This document shows positions 41,999 through 50,670 of a stretch of 64,000 nucleotides of DNA, piece by piece. Position 1 is the first letter of the stretch, and each line of letters opens with the position of its first letter. The DNA comes from Microbacterium natoriense. Its GTDB lineage: Bacteria; Actinomycetota; Actinomycetes; Actinomycetales; Microbacteriaceae. The notes under the pieces were generated by a model. The model had not been told where the DNA came from and searched no databases. It saw only the letters and a list, made by a program, of their open reading frames with translations. Where the stretch lies: assembly GCF_030816295.1 (NCBI RefSeq), contig NZ_JAUSXV010000001.1, forward strand, positions 1,178,001-1,242,000, in the 5' to 3' direction. The position numbers and the translations under genes are program-made.

Positions 41999-43459
41999 AT
42001 GAGTGCCGATGCGTGGGGACTGTGGCTCGCCGCGGTCCTCGTCGTGATCGACATCTCGATCCGCATCACGGCGATCATCGTGATCCCGCGCAATCGTCGT
42101 CCGACGGCCGCGATGGCGTGGCTGCTCGCCGTGTTCTTCATCCCCTACATCGGCGTCTTCCTTTTCCTCCTGATCGGAAACCCGCGTCTGCCGCGCGCGC
42201 GCCGGCGCAAGCAGGACCAGATCAACGAGTACATCCACGAGACCAGCGAGCAGCTGCACTTCGGCACGCTTCGCCCCGACGCGCCGAACTGGTTCCCGCC
42301 GTTGGTCGAGATGAACCAGCGCCTCGGCGCTCTGCCGATCTCGGGCGACAACGGCGCGCACCTGATCGCCGACTACCAGGAGTCGCTCGACGCGATGGCC
42401 GAGGAGATCCGCAAGGCCACCGAGTACGTCCACGTCGAGTTCTACATCCTGCAGGCCGACGCCGCGACCGACAACTTCTTCCGCGCCCTCGAAGAGGTCT
42501 CCGCGCGGGGAGTGACCGTCCGGGTGCTGCTCGACCACTGGGCGAACCGCTGGAAACCCCGCTACCGGGCGACGGTCAGGCGCCTGAACGGCATGGGCGC
42601 GGACTGGCACCTGATGCTGCCCGTGCAGCCTCTGAAGGGGCGGATGCAGCGCCCCGATCTGCGCAATCACCGCAAGCTCCTCGTGGTCGACGGCAAGGTC
42701 GCGTTCCTCGGCTCGCAGAACGTCACCGACTCCACCTACAACCTGCCGAAGAACATCAAGCGCGGCCTGCACTGGGTCGATCTGATGGTGCACATCGACG
42801 GGCCGGTCGTGCTCAGCATCAACGCGATCTTCGTGGCCGACTGGTACAGCGAGACCGACGACATCCTCGAGGAGATCGACATCACCTCGGCGCAGCCGGG
42901 CACGGGAGATCTCGACTGCCAGGTCGTGCCCTCCGGCCCTGGCTTCGAGGTCGAGAACAACCTGCGGCTCTTCCTCGGTCTTCTGTACGCGGCCAAAGAG
43001 AAGATCATGATCGTCAGCCCGTACTTCGTACCAGACGAAGCACTGCTGCTCGCCGTGACTGCGGCGGTCGATCGCGGCGTCGACGTCGAGCTGTTCGTCT
43101 CGGAAGAGGGCGATCAGGCGATGGTCTACCACGCTCAGCGCAGCTACTACGAGGTGCTGCTCAAGGCCGGTGTGCGCATCTGGATGTACCGAAAGCCGTA
43201 CATCCTGCACACCAAGAGCCTCACGATCGACGACGAGGTGGCCGTGATCGGCTCGAGCAACATGGACATGCGCTCGTTCGGTCTGAACCTCGAGGTGTCG
43301 ATGCTCGTGCGCGGCGAGGAGTTCGTCTCGGAGATGCGCGAGGTCGAGGCCCGGTACCGGGCGCTCAGCCGTGAGCTCACACTCGAGGAGTGGATGCAGC
43401 AGCCGTTGCGCTCGACCGTCCTCGACAACCTCGCCCGGCTCACGTCCGCCCTGCAGTAG
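41999..43459 (+). CDS. cls: Cardiolipin synthase (PLD family)
   Basis: Membrane enzyme that makes cardiolipin from phosphatidylglycerol. 486 residues. Two N-terminal helices (LWLAAVLVVIDISIRITAIIVI and AMAWLLAVFFIPYIGVFLFLLIG), then two phospholipase-D HKD motifs: HRKLLVVDGKVAFLGSQN with His224, and HTKSLTIDDEVAVIGSSN with His404. The spacing and length match bacterial ClsA-type enzymes. In many actinobacteria cardiolipin is made by a CDP-alcohol phosphatidyltransferase instead, so other PLD-type transferase activity cannot be excluded. No strong SD. Confidence 0.94.
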   Translation: MSADAWGLWLAAVLVVIDISIRITAIIVIPRNRRPTAAMAWLLAVFFIPYIGVFLFLLIGNPRLPRARRRKQDQINEYIHETSEQLHFGTLRPDAPNWFPPLVEMNQRLGALPISGDNGAHLIADYQESLDAMAEEIRKATEYVHVEFYILQADAATDNFFRALEEVSARGVTVRVLLDHWANRWKPRYRATVRRLNGMGADWHLMLPVQPLKGRMQRPDLRNHRKLLVVDGKVAFLGSQNVTDSTYNLPKNIKRGLHWVDLMVHIDGPVVLSINAIFVADWYSETDDILEEIDITSAQPGTGDLDCQVVPSGPGFEVENNLRLFLGLLYAAKEKIMIVSPYFVPDEALLLAVTAAVDRGVDVELFVSEEGDQAMVYHAQRSYYEVLLKAGVRIWMYRKPYILHTKSLTIDDEVAVIGSSNMDMRSFGLNLEVSMLVRGEEFVSEMREVEARYRALSRELTLEEWMQQPLRSTVLDNLARLTSALQ

Positions 43460-43491
43460 CGGCTGTTCCGAGGGCTGGGTACCGTGGGGGC

Positions 43492-44226
43492 ATGACCTCC
43501 CCCACGCGTCTGTTCCCCGTTCTCTCCGCGCTCGCCGGCGTCCTGCTGATCGCCGGATGCGCCTCGTCGAGCCCCGGGTCCACCACCCCGAGCAGCTCAC
43601 CTGCTCCCTCGTCGAGCTCGTCCGGCGGCGGCGACACCGACCTCGACGGCACCCTGCTCGACGACGGACGGATGTTCGCGGTCATCACCCAGGGATCGTC
43701 GTCGCTGGCGTGCACTCCCCAGATCACCCAGGTCACGGCGAAAGGCCAGGTGGTCGATGTGACCGTCGAGGACAAGACCGACCCCGCCGTGATGTGCACC
43801 GCCGACTACGCGCCGCGGGCCAGCATCGGGGCGCTCCCGGAGGGCGTCGACCCGACGAAGGAGATCACGCTGAACGTCACCTACGGCGAGGTCATCGACG
43901 ACGTCGATCTCGACGGCGACCCCGCGTTCACGGGGAAGCCCGGTTCATCGACCGATTACCTGCCCAGCGCCGGATGGATCGACGACGGTTCGCTCGTGCT
44001 GCTCACCTGGGGTTCGTCCACCTGCCCGCCGGTGGTCGAGTCGGTGGAGGGTGCGGGAGCGACAGGGACGGCGACCTTCGTCACCGATGACGGCGAGGTG
44101 TGCACCATGGACATGGCGCCGCGCGGGACGATCATCGCCTTCGCCGATGATCAGGTCGACGACGACGGCTTCACGCTGACGCTGGTCGGCGGCGGCCTCG
44201 ACGGGACTGTCGACGTTCGCGGCTGA
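43492..44226 (+). CDS. Secreted lipoprotein of unknown function
   Basis: 244-residue lipoprotein: signal LFPVLSALAGVLLIAGC, lipobox LIAGC with lipidated Cys near residue 23, then a Ser/Thr/Pro-rich linker. The mature part has two related halves, each with a (S/T)C(T/P)P and a C-T-x-D/M motif (SLACTPQITQVTAKGQVVDVTVED... VMCTADYAPRASI and SSTCPPVVESVEGAGATGTATF... EVCTMDMAPRGTI), i.e. a duplicated small beta domain with one probable disulfide each. TACCGT at 43480-43485 gives a leaderless ATG. It converges on the lipid-kinase gene with two bases between stops. Confidence 0.85.
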   Translation: MTSPTRLFPVLSALAGVLLIAGCASSSPGSTTPSSSPAPSSSSSGGGDTDLDGTLLDDGRMFAVITQGSSSLACTPQITQVTAKGQVVDVTVEDKTDPAVMCTADYAPRASIGALPEGVDPTKEITLNVTYGEVIDDVDLDGDPAFTGKPGSSTDYLPSAGWIDDGSLVLLTWGSSTCPPVVESVEGAGATGTATFVTDDGEVCTMDMAPRGTIIAFADDQVDDDGFTLTLVGGGLDGTVDVRG

Positions 44227-44228
44227 GG

Positions 44229-45227
44229 TCACAGCCGATCGGTCGGATGCCCGGCCGGAAGCGCGAGCAGCAGCGCTCCGGCATCCACCCGGCAGACCAT
44301 GCGCACGGCCTCGCCGAACTCGTCGCCGTCGATCTGCACGGGAGTCGGCGCCGTGGCGGCGGCTTCAGCGGCTTCGCCGCGGAAATAGTGCACGGCCGCG
44401 TTCCGGCGATGGTGCTCGAGGGCCTTGCGCCCCACCTTGCTGCGGCGGAGCACGGAGTTGTCCCACCAGATCTTGCGCCACACGTTCAACCAGCCGAAGA
44501 CGCCCGTGGGCTGGATGACCGCGATGTCGAGGGTGCCGTCGGCGATCGACGCCTCGGGTACCAGTTCGATGCCGGCGGGCAGCGTGCCGCAGTTGGCGAA
44601 GAGGATGCTGTGCACCTTCGCCGAATGCAGCCGCTCCTCGTCGACCTGGTACACGGCGCGGAAGGCCTGAGCCTTCGCGAGCGAGCGTGCGGCGCCATCG
44701 ACGTAGGCGATCCAGCCGACCGTCTTCTTGAGGTCGGAGCGCGTGTTCGCGATCATGTCGGCATCCAGCCCGATGCCGGCCAGCACGACGAAGGCGTGGG
44801 TCGACTTCTCACCGCCCAGCCTCGTGATCTCGGCCCAGCCGACGTCGATCGCTTGCCGGTTGTCGCCGAGAGCCGCGCGGATCATGGCTTCGGGTTCGGC
44901 GAGGGGAAGGCCGAGGTTTCGCGCGAGAAGGTTGCCGGTGCCGCTGGGGATGATGGCGAGAGGTACATCGGTCCCGGCCATCGCCTCCGACACCGCGCGT
45001 ACCGTGCCGTCGCCGCCCGCGACGAGGACGACGGCGACGCCCCGTTCCAGAGCATCTCGGGTGAGACCCTGACCCGCGTCGGCCACGGTCGTCGGATAGA
45101 AGGCCGGATGCTCCCATCCCGCATCCCTCGACAGGGAGACCACCTGGGCGCGCAGGCGCTTCGCGTCGACCTTGAGCGGGTTGTAGACGAGAGCTGCCTG
45201 CGGTCGGGCTCCGGGGTAGGTCGTCAT
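44229..45227 (-). CDS. Diacylglycerol/sphingosine kinase-like lipid kinase
   Basis: 332-residue soluble kinase of the DAGK_cat family (DgkB/YegS type). The nucleotide-binding motif GGDGT is at 71-75, followed by AIIPSGTGNLLARNLGLP and the C-terminal domain with NCGTLPAGIELVPEASIADGTLDIAVIQP. Likely phosphorylates diacylglycerol to phosphatidate for recycling into phospholipids, which fits the nearby cardiolipin synthase; a glycolipid substrate is possible. TAGAGT at 45239-45234 makes the ATG leaderless. Confidence 0.93.
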   Translation of the reverse strand: MTTYPGARPQAALVYNPLKVDAKRLRAQVVSLSRDAGWEHPAFYPTTVADAGQGLTRDALERGVAVVLVAGGDGTVRAVSEAMAGTDVPLAIIPSGTGNLLARNLGLPLAEPEAMIRAALGDNRQAIDVGWAEITRLGGEKSTHAFVVLAGIGLDADMIANTRSDLKKTVGWIAYVDGAARSLAKAQAFRAVYQVDEERLHSAKVHSILFANCGTLPAGIELVPEASIADGTLDIAVIQPTGVFGWLNVWRKIWWDNSVLRRSKVGRKALEHHRRNAAVHYFRGEAAEAAATAPTPVQIDGDEFGEAVRMVCRVDAGALLLALPAGHPTDRL

Positions 45228-45282
45228 GGCGCTACTCTAATCCGGACGGAGGGCGGCGCCCCGACCTCGTGCGGGAGGGCAT

Positions 45283-45804
45283 GTGAGCGACACGCAGGAT
45301 CCGCGATCTCTGCTCGAGGCGATGGTGTCAGAAGACCCGCAGCGCCTGCGACGTCGCAGCATCTCCCTGGGCGTAGACCTCGACGATGCGGACGACGTCG
45401 CGCAGACCGCGCTGCTGAGAGCCTGGCGCTCGATCGAGAGGCTCGAGATGCCGGAGCAGGGGGCCATGTGCTCCTGGCTCGACACGATCGCTCGGAACGT
45501 CGCGATCGACCTGGCCCGACGACGAGCCAGGCGCCCGGTCGGTGAGCTCGACCCGCAACAGGCGAGCGGCACACGCGTCGCCGAGCAGGTCGAGGTGCGG
45601 GTGATCCTCGATGGGGCGCTCGCCGCGGTGCGATCGCTGCCGGAGGCGCTGCGGGAGCCGCTGCTGCTCACCGTGGTCGACGGCCTCACGACGGCACAGG
45701 TCGCCGAGCGGCTGGGCATTGAGCCGGCAACCGCTCGGCAACGGATCTCGCGGGCGCGCAAGGCCATGAGCGCTTGCCGGAGATCAGGTATGGACGCGGA
45801 CTGA
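45283..45804 (+). CDS. Sigma-70 family RNA polymerase sigma factor (ECF-like)
   Basis: 173 residues, with region 2 (DLDDADDVAQTALLRAWRSIERLEMPEQGAMCSWLDTIARNVAIDLARRR) and region 4 (LPEALREPLLLTVVDGLTTAQVAERLGIEPATARQRISRARKAM), no regions 1 or 3, as in ECF sigma factors. The GTG start has SD GGGAGGG. No anti-sigma gene is next to it, which is unusual; the divergent lipid kinase and the convergent NTF2-like gene are the neighbours. It ends at a hairpin terminator. Its regulon cannot be guessed. Confidence 0.93.
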   Translation: MSDTQDPRSLLEAMVSEDPQRLRRRSISLGVDLDDADDVAQTALLRAWRSIERLEMPEQGAMCSWLDTIARNVAIDLARRRARRPVGELDPQQASGTRVAEQVEVRVILDGALAAVRSLPEALREPLLLTVVDGLTTAQVAERLGIEPATARQRISRARKAMSACRRSGMDAD

Positions 45805-45828
45805 GGGACCGGTCACGACCGGCCCCTC
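45803..45828. terminator. Bidirectional terminator after the sigma factor
   Basis: GAGGGACCGGTC (45803-45814) and GACCGGCCCCTC (45817-45828) pair over 12 positions with one mismatch, between convergent genes. Confidence 0.7.
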
Positions 45829-45836
45829 AACCCGCC

Positions 45837-46217
45837 TCAGGCCGTGCCGAAGGGATTGTCGACTGCATAGCGCCAGCCGTGCTCTTCGCTGTAGACGGCC
45901 ACGTCGGCGGTCGTTCCCGCGAGCGAGATCTCGGAGCCGTCGGGTCCCGTGCCCGTGATCGTCCAGTCGGCGATCGCGAGCCCGACGCCCTCGGATTCGA
46001 ACGTCTGGCGCACGGTCATCGTGATCGGCAGGTTCAGCCCCAGGAACTGCTCGAGCGCGCCCCGGACGCCGGCTTCGCCGGTGACGGGCTGACCCGGTGC
46101 GGGCACGAACACGACATCGGGTCGATTCAGTGCCATGAGGCCGTCGAGATCGCGCGCGTTGAAACGCGCGGCGAAGGCGAGGTTGAGCTGGTCGAGGGCG
46201 GTGACGGGAGTGGTCAC
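45837..46217 (-). CDS. SnoaL-like / NTF2-fold protein
   Basis: 126-residue small alpha+beta-barrel protein of the nuclear transport factor 2-like superfamily (DUF4440/SnoaL group): an N-terminal helical part (LDQLNLAFAARFNARDLDGLMALNRPDVVFVPAPG), EAGVRGALEQFLGLN, and beta strands ending HGWRYAVDNPFG. Such proteins are hydrolases, isomerases or small-ligand binders and often pair with ECF sigma factors, where a fused domain serves as a C-terminal regulator. SD AAAGG precedes the ATG. It may be functionally linked to the convergent sigma gene, but nothing proves this. Confidence 0.88.
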   Translation of the reverse strand: MTTPVTALDQLNLAFAARFNARDLDGLMALNRPDVVFVPAPGQPVTGEAGVRGALEQFLGLNLPITMTVRQTFESEGVGLAIADWTITGTGPDGSEISLAGTTADVAVYSEEHGWRYAVDNPFGTA

Positions 46218-46330
46218 GATGGATCCTTTCGCGGGGGATCGGCGCAGTGCCGACCTCTGCAGGGAAAGACGACGTCCGCCGTGGTTTGTGACGGACGGGG
46301 AGCATCGGAGTGCACACGTAGAATCGGAGG

Positions 46331-47620
46331 ATGATCGACCTCGCTCTGCTTCGCGACAATCCCGAGATCGTCCGCCGCTCCCAGGCCGCCCGCGGAAACG
46401 ACGTGGCGACCGTCGATGCGGCCCTCGAGGCCGACCGATCGCGCCGGGCTGCGCTCGCCGTGTTCGAGGAGCTGCGGGCCGAGCAGAACCTCTTCGGCAA
46501 GCAGGTCGCCAAGGCTCCGAAAGAGGAGAAGGCCGCCCTCGTCGCGCAGGCGAAGGATCTCGCAGACCGCGTCAAGCAGGCGCAGCAGGCCGCGAACGAA
46601 GCCTCGGATGCTGCATCCGCCGCTCTCGCGCTGATCGAGAACGTCGTGATCGACGGCGTGCCGGCCGGCGGTGAAGCCGACTTCGTCGAGCTGCGACGGG
46701 TCGGCGACGTGCCCGCGTTCGCCTTCGAGCCTCGCGACCACCTCGAGATCGGCGAGATCCTCGGGGCGATAGACATGGAGCGCGGGGCGAAGGTCTCCGG
46801 AGCGCGTTTCTACTTCCTGAAGGGCATCGGCGCCCGCCTCGAGATCGCGCTGATGAACCTCGCGCTCGACAAGGCGCTGCAGAACGGCTTCACGCCGATG
46901 ATCGTTCCGACTCTCGTGCGGCCTGAGATCATGCAGGGCACCGGGTTCCTCGGCGAGCACGCCGACGAGGTCTACCACCTCGACAAGGAGGATCTCTACC
47001 TCGTGGGCACGAGCGAGGTCCCGCTCGCCGGGTACCACAAGGACGAGATCGTCGACCTGTCGACGGGTGCCCTGCGGTACGCCGGCTGGTCGACCTGCTA
47101 CCGCAGCGAGGCCGGATCGCACGGCAAGGACACCCGCGGGATCATCCGCGTGCATCAGTTCAACAAGCTCGAGATGTTCGTCTACACGAACCCCGAGGAT
47201 GCCGAGGCCGAGCACCTTCGGCTGGTCGCCCTGCAGGAGGAGATGCTCACCTCTCTCGGTCTCGCCTACCGCGTGATCGACGTCGCCGCGGGCGATCTGG
47301 GATCGAGCGCCGCGCGCAAGTACGACATCGAGGCGTGGGTGCCCACTCAGGGCGCGTTCCGCGAGCTCACCTCGACCTCGAACTGCACGACCTACCAGGC
47401 GCGCCGCCTCGAGACGCGCTATCGCCCCGATGACGGCGGCAAGACGCAGCCGGTCGCGACGCTGAACGGCACCCTCGCGACCACGCGGTGGATCGTGGCG
47501 CTCCTCGAGACGCACCAGCAGGCCGACGGATCGGTCCGCGTGCCCGAGGTGCTCAGGCCATACCTGGGCGGCATGGACGTGCTGGAGCCGACCCTTCGAC
47601 AGGCTCAGGGACCCAAATGA
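46331..47620 (+). CDS. serS: Serine--tRNA ligase
   Basis: Charges tRNA-Ser and tRNA-Sec-type species. 429 residues. N-terminal long antiparallel coiled coil (~25-105) that holds the tRNA variable arm, then the class II core: [14 protein letters not shown], motif 2 [23 protein letters not shown], motif 3 [17 protein letters not shown]. The -10 TAGAAT at 46319-46324 gives a leaderless mRNA; the adjacent GGAGG touches the ATG and cannot act as a normal SD. The last codons ([10 protein letters not shown]) derive from a dispersed repeat, 47594-47615. The stop overlaps the HAD gene ATG. Confidence 0.97.
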   Translation: MIDLALLRDNPEIVRRSQAARGNDVATVDAALEADRSRRAALAVFEELRAEQNLFGKQVAKAPKEEKAALVAQAKDLADRVKQAQQAANEASDAASAALALIENVVIDGVPAGGEADFVELRRVGDVPAFAFEPRDHLEIGEILGAIDMERGAKVSGARFYFLKGIGARLEIALMNLALDKALQNGFTPMIVPTLVRPEIMQGTGFLGEHADEVYHLDKEDLYLVGTSEVPLAGYHKDEIVDLSTGALRYAGWSTCYRSEAGSHGKDTRGIIRVHQFNKLEMFVYTNPEDAEAEHLRLVALQEEMLTSLGLAYRVIDVAAGDLGSSAARKYDIEAWVPTQGAFRELTSTSNCTTYQARRLETRYRPDDGGKTQPVATLNGTLATTRWIVALLETHQQADGSVRVPEVLRPYLGGMDVLEPTLRQAQGPK

Positions 47621-47646
47621 CCGACGCTTCGGCAGGCTCAGGGAAT
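47594..47646. repeat. Two copies of a dispersed repeat bridging serS and the HAD gene
   Basis: TTCGACAGGCTCAGGGACC within 47594-47615 and a shorter CTTCGGCAGGCTCAGGGA within 47627-47646 flank the ATGA overlap of the two genes at 47617-47620. They encode the last residues of SerS and the first of the HAD protein. Related to 38990-39011 in lysS. Confidence 0.75.
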
Positions 47647-48459
47647 CCGTGGCTCATCGCCCTCGACGTCGACGGCACGATCCTGCTCCAGGACGAGACG
47701 ATGAGCCCCGGTGTGCCCGAGGCGGTGGCCCGCCTTCGCGACGGCGGTCACCAGGTCACGATCGCGACCGGACGCAGCTGGATGGCCACGCAGCGGTGGG
47801 TCGAGGAGCTCGGTCTCGCACCGGAATTCGTGGTGTGCTCGAACGGCGCCGTGATCATGCGACTGGTTCAGGGCGAGTGGGTGCGCTGGAACGTCGAGAC
47901 CTTCGATCCCTCGCCCGTGCTCGAGCTGCTCCGCGAGCGCCTGCCCGACGCGCGGTACATGGTCGAGCTCGGCTCCGGGCAGCGTCTGTACACGCAGCAG
48001 CTCGACGACTGGACGCTCGACGGTGGTCGTCAGGTGTCCTTCGACGAGCTCGCCGACGAACCCGTGTCGCGCATCGTGGTGGTCTCGCCGGGCCACGACG
48101 AGGAGGACTTCCACCGCTTGGTGGCGGATGCCGGACTCAACGAGGTCTCGTACGCGATCGGCTGGACGGCGTGGCTGGACATCGCGCCGAACGGCGTCGA
48201 CAAGGGCACGGCGCTGGAACGCGTGCGCACCGAGCTCGATGTCGACGGCGAGCGGGTGCTCGTCGCAGGAGACGGACGCAACGACATCGGGATGTTCGGC
48301 TGGTCGCGTTCGCTGGGCGGCCGCGCGGTGGCGATGGGGCAGGCTCCTGCGGAGGTGAAGGATGCTGCGGGTGAGGTGACGGACGACGTGCTCGAAGGAG
48401 GTCTCGCGCGCGCCCTCAACACGCTTCCAGCGCCCGCCCAGGTCAGCGCGGGAGAATAG
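47617..48459 (+). CDS. HAD-superfamily hydrolase, Cof-type sugar/nucleotide phosphatase
   Basis: 280-residue Mg2+-dependent phosphatase of HAD subclass IIB. Motif 1 [20 protein letters not shown] (nucleophile Asp near 16), motif 2 TIATGRSW, motif 3 around KGTALERV, motif 4 [14 protein letters not shown]; a Cof-type cap lies between. Substrate is unknown, usually sugar phosphates or flavin/nucleotide phosphates. Directly coupled to serS, as in other Microbacteriaceae. The first residues TDASAGSG come from a dispersed repeat. Confidence 0.93.
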   Translation: MTDASAGSGNPWLIALDVDGTILLQDETMSPGVPEAVARLRDGGHQVTIATGRSWMATQRWVEELGLAPEFVVCSNGAVIMRLVQGEWVRWNVETFDPSPVLELLRERLPDARYMVELGSGQRLYTQQLDDWTLDGGRQVSFDELADEPVSRIVVVSPGHDEEDFHRLVADAGLNEVSYAIGWTAWLDIAPNGVDKGTALERVRTELDVDGERVLVAGDGRNDIGMFGWSRSLGGRAVAMGQAPAEVKDAAGEVTDDVLEGGLARALNTLPAPAQVSAGE

Positions 48460-48501
48460 AACTCGGCTAGACTCACGGCTTGTCGGCAGATTCGTCTGTC
48501 G

Positions 48502-48586
48502 GGAGGGTTGTCCGAGCGGCCGATGGAGCTGGTCTTGAAAACCAGTGGACAGAAATGTCTCAAGAGTTCGAATCTCTTACCCTCCG
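48502..48586 (+). tRNA. tRNA-Ser (TGA)
   Basis: 85 nt class II tRNA: acceptor GGAGGGT/ACCCTCC, anticodon stem CTGGT/ACCAG with loop CTTGAAA (anticodon TGA), long variable arm (TGGACAGAAATGTCTCA) and T-arm AGAGTTCGAATCTCT, discriminator G. CCA is not encoded. It sits 42 bases after the serS/HAD pair, whose product charges it. Confidence 0.97.
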
Positions 48587-48646
48587 CTTCATGAGGGGTG
48601 CGTCGCCGGGGAGGGAGGCGCATCACCGAGAACCGAAAGGCCCCGA

Positions 48647-49900
48647 GTGAGTCAGAACACCCGACGCCGCCGTACCATCGCGCGGCACGGCCAGCTGCGC
48701 ACGCCGGGTCCGGTCAGTCAGCTCCTCAAGTTCATCGCGATCGGCCTCTCGGTCGTGCTGGTCAGCGGTGCGGCCGTCGTCGGTTACATCGTCTACGACT
48801 TCACGAGCACGGTGACCGCGAACGCCGTCGAGATCGAGGGCCAGAAGGAGCTCCCGCCGGACATCAGCGAGTACAAGGGCGGCTTCAACATGGTGCTCGC
48901 CGGCGTCGACACCTGTGAAGACGCGTACAAGCAGTACTTCGGCGCGCGCTGCACGGGCAAGGACTCGGAGGGCACCCTCAACGACGTCAACCTGCTCGTG
49001 CACGTCTCCGACGCGCCCCGCCGGATCACCGTGGTCAGCTTCCCGCGCGACCTGATGCTCCCGATCCCCGAATGCACCGACGCCGAGGGCGAGAGGCACT
49101 CGGCGATGAGCAAGCAGCCGCTCAACACCTCATACACCGACGGAGGGCTCAACTGCGTCGTCCAGACGCTCGCGAAGCTCACCGGCCAGGAGATCCAGTT
49201 CGCGGCATCCGTCACCTTCGGCGGCGTGATCGAGATCACGAATGCGATCGGCGGCGTCGACGTGTGCCTCGCGAACCCGATCAAGGACAAGTACACGGGC
49301 CTCGACCTGCCCGCCGGCAACAAGACCCTGCAGGGCCTCGAGGCGCTGCAGTTCCTCCGTACCCGCCACGGCGTAGGCGACGGCAGCGACCTCGGTCGCA
49401 TCGGCAACCAGCAGCAGTACATGTCGAACCTCGCCAAGAAGCTGATCAGCAGCGACACGCTCGGCAACGTGCCGGTCATGCTGAAGCTCGCGACGACCGC
49501 GATCGACAACCTCGAGACCAGCACGTCGCTGGCCGACCCGATGAAGATCGTGCAGATCGGCCTCGCCGTGAAGTCGGTGCCGTTCGAGGACATCGTGTTC
49601 CTGCAGTACCCGACGGCCACCGACCCCGACAACCCCAACAAGGTCGTGCCGAGCAAGGCGGCGGCGCAGGAGATGTGGGACGCGATCAACGCGAACGCCC
49701 AGCTGCAGATCACCTACGAGAACACCAAGAACGACGGCGTCGTCGTCACCGATCCGGGAACCACGGCGCCCACCGAGTCGACCGATCCGGCTGCCACGCC
49801 TGACCCGGCGGCGACCCCCGACAACGTGGTGGCGCTGCCCGACACCATCAAGGGCACGTCGGCTGCGCAGACCACCTGCTCGAACGGCAACGTCCGCTGA
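48647..49900 (+). CDS. LytR-CpsA-Psr (LCP) family cell-wall ligase
   Basis: 417-residue membrane-anchored enzyme that attaches glycopolymers such as teichoic acid or other wall glycans to peptidoglycan. Short cytoplasmic basic N-terminus, one TM helix (FIAIGLSVVLVSGAAVVGYIV), then the LCP domain with FNMVLAGVD, NDVNLLVHVS, RRITVVSFPRDLMLPIP, AVDVTFGGVIEI-like region (FAASVTFGGVIEITNAIGGVDVCL), KTLQGLEALQFLRTRHG and DLGRIGNQQQYMSNL, covering the expected Arg/Asp catalytic set. A Thr/Pro/Asp-rich tail with two Cys follows. GTG start with SD GAAAGG. It may act on the polymer initiated by the sugar transferase at 1-1417. Confidence 0.93.
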   Translation: MSQNTRRRRTIARHGQLRTPGPVSQLLKFIAIGLSVVLVSGAAVVGYIVYDFTSTVTANAVEIEGQKELPPDISEYKGGFNMVLAGVDTCEDAYKQYFGARCTGKDSEGTLNDVNLLVHVSDAPRRITVVSFPRDLMLPIPECTDAEGERHSAMSKQPLNTSYTDGGLNCVVQTLAKLTGQEIQFAASVTFGGVIEITNAIGGVDVCLANPIKDKYTGLDLPAGNKTLQGLEALQFLRTRHGVGDGSDLGRIGNQQQYMSNLAKKLISSDTLGNVPVMLKLATTAIDNLETSTSLADPMKIVQIGLAVKSVPFEDIVFLQYPTATDPDNPNKVVPSKAAAQEMWDAINANAQLQITYENTKNDGVVVTDPGTTAPTESTDPAATPDPAATPDNVVALPDTIKGTSAAQTTCSNGNVR

Positions 49901-49901
49901 C

Positions 49902-49933
49902 CGCGGAGCGGATGCCGTGGCATCCGCTCCGCG
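49902..49933. terminator. Bidirectional terminator after the LCP gene
   Basis: Perfect 15-bp stem CGCGGAGCGGATGCC (49902-49916) / GGCATCCGCTCCGCG (49919-49933) between convergent LCP and TetR genes. Confidence 0.8.
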
Positions 49934-50001
49934 TCGTCCGGCTGTCGCGCCGCAGCTGATTCGGTCGAACGAGCCGGGGGCGTGATCGATGCGTGCGCGA
50001 C

Positions 50002-50577
50002 TCAGTCGCGCCGCGGGGCCAGCGCGTCGATGAGCCGTTCGACGATGTCGGCCATGTCGACGGTGGGATCGATCATCCACTGCAGCTGCAGGCCGTCGGC
50101 CACCGCCTGGAGGACGCGGGCCATTGTGTCGGGGTCGAGCGCGGGCTCACGCGTGGAGTCGCGGTGGAGTCCTGCCGCGACGGCCGAGCGCAGCCGCTCG
50201 CTGCGCTCGAGGAAGTACGAGTGCGCCGGATGCTCGGGATCGACGGCGTCGACTGCGAGGCGCGAGAACAGTTCGACGAGACCCGGAACCTCGGCGTTGT
50301 GCCTGATGACGTCGATCAGCCCCTCGCGCGGATCGGCGAGGTCGGCGAGACGAGGGTCCATCCCGTCGTGCTCGTCGCGTTTGCGCAGCACCTCGGTGAA
50401 CAGCTCCTCCTTGCTGCCGAAATAGTGCAGCAGAGCAGCGGGCGTCACTCCGACCATGTGGGCGATCTGCTTGAGGGAGGCGTTCTGGTAGCCGTCGCGC
50501 CCGATGACCTCGAGTGCACTCTCGAGGATCTCCTCGCGCCGCGCGACGCCTTTCGCATACGAACCGCGCTGTGCCAT
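50002..50577 (-). CDS. TetR/AcrR family regulator
   Basis: 191-residue repressor. Helix-turn-helix at about residues 12-58 (YQNASLKQIAHMVGVTPAALLHYFGSKEELFTEVL), followed by a ligand-binding domain with ALDPDTMARVLQAVADGLQLQWM. TACTCT at 50589-50584 gives a leaderless ATG. It is divergent from a GH3 beta-glucosidase gene, with direct repeats TAATACT...TCGT at 50588-50603 and 50612-50627 between them, so sugar-responsive control of the glycosidase is the natural inference. Confidence 0.92.
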   Translation of the reverse strand: MAQRGSYAKGVARREEILESALEVIGRDGYQNASLKQIAHMVGVTPAALLHYFGSKEELFTEVLRKRDEHDGMDPRLADLADPREGLIDVIRHNAEVPGLVELFSRLAVDAVDPEHPAHSYFLERSERLRSAVAAGLHRDSTREPALDPDTMARVLQAVADGLQLQWMIDPTVDMADIVERLIDALAPRRD

Positions 50578-50587
50578 GTCTTCAGAG

Positions 50588-50627
50588 TAATACTGAACAT
50601 CGTTTGGAATCTAATACTTACCGTCGT
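50588..50627. promoter_or_regulatory. Direct-repeat operator between TetR and GH3 genes
   Basis: TAATACTGAACATCGT (50588-50603) and TAATACTTACCGTCGT (50612-50627) match at 13 of 16 positions, 24 bases apart, in a locally AT-rich stretch. They cover the promoters of both divergent genes. Confidence 0.6.
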
Positions 50628-50670
50628 ATAGTTTTCGCAGGACATTGCCGTCAGCGCGAAAGGGACACCT

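Noticed and set aside
45237..45767. Minus-strand ORF opposite the sigma factor
   Set aside because: Ser/Arg-rich shadow; the sigma factor on the + strand has clear regions 2 and 4.
46218..46330. T-box riboswitch before serS
   Set aside because: The -10 TAGAAT lies six bases before the ATG, so there is no transcribed leader to hold one.
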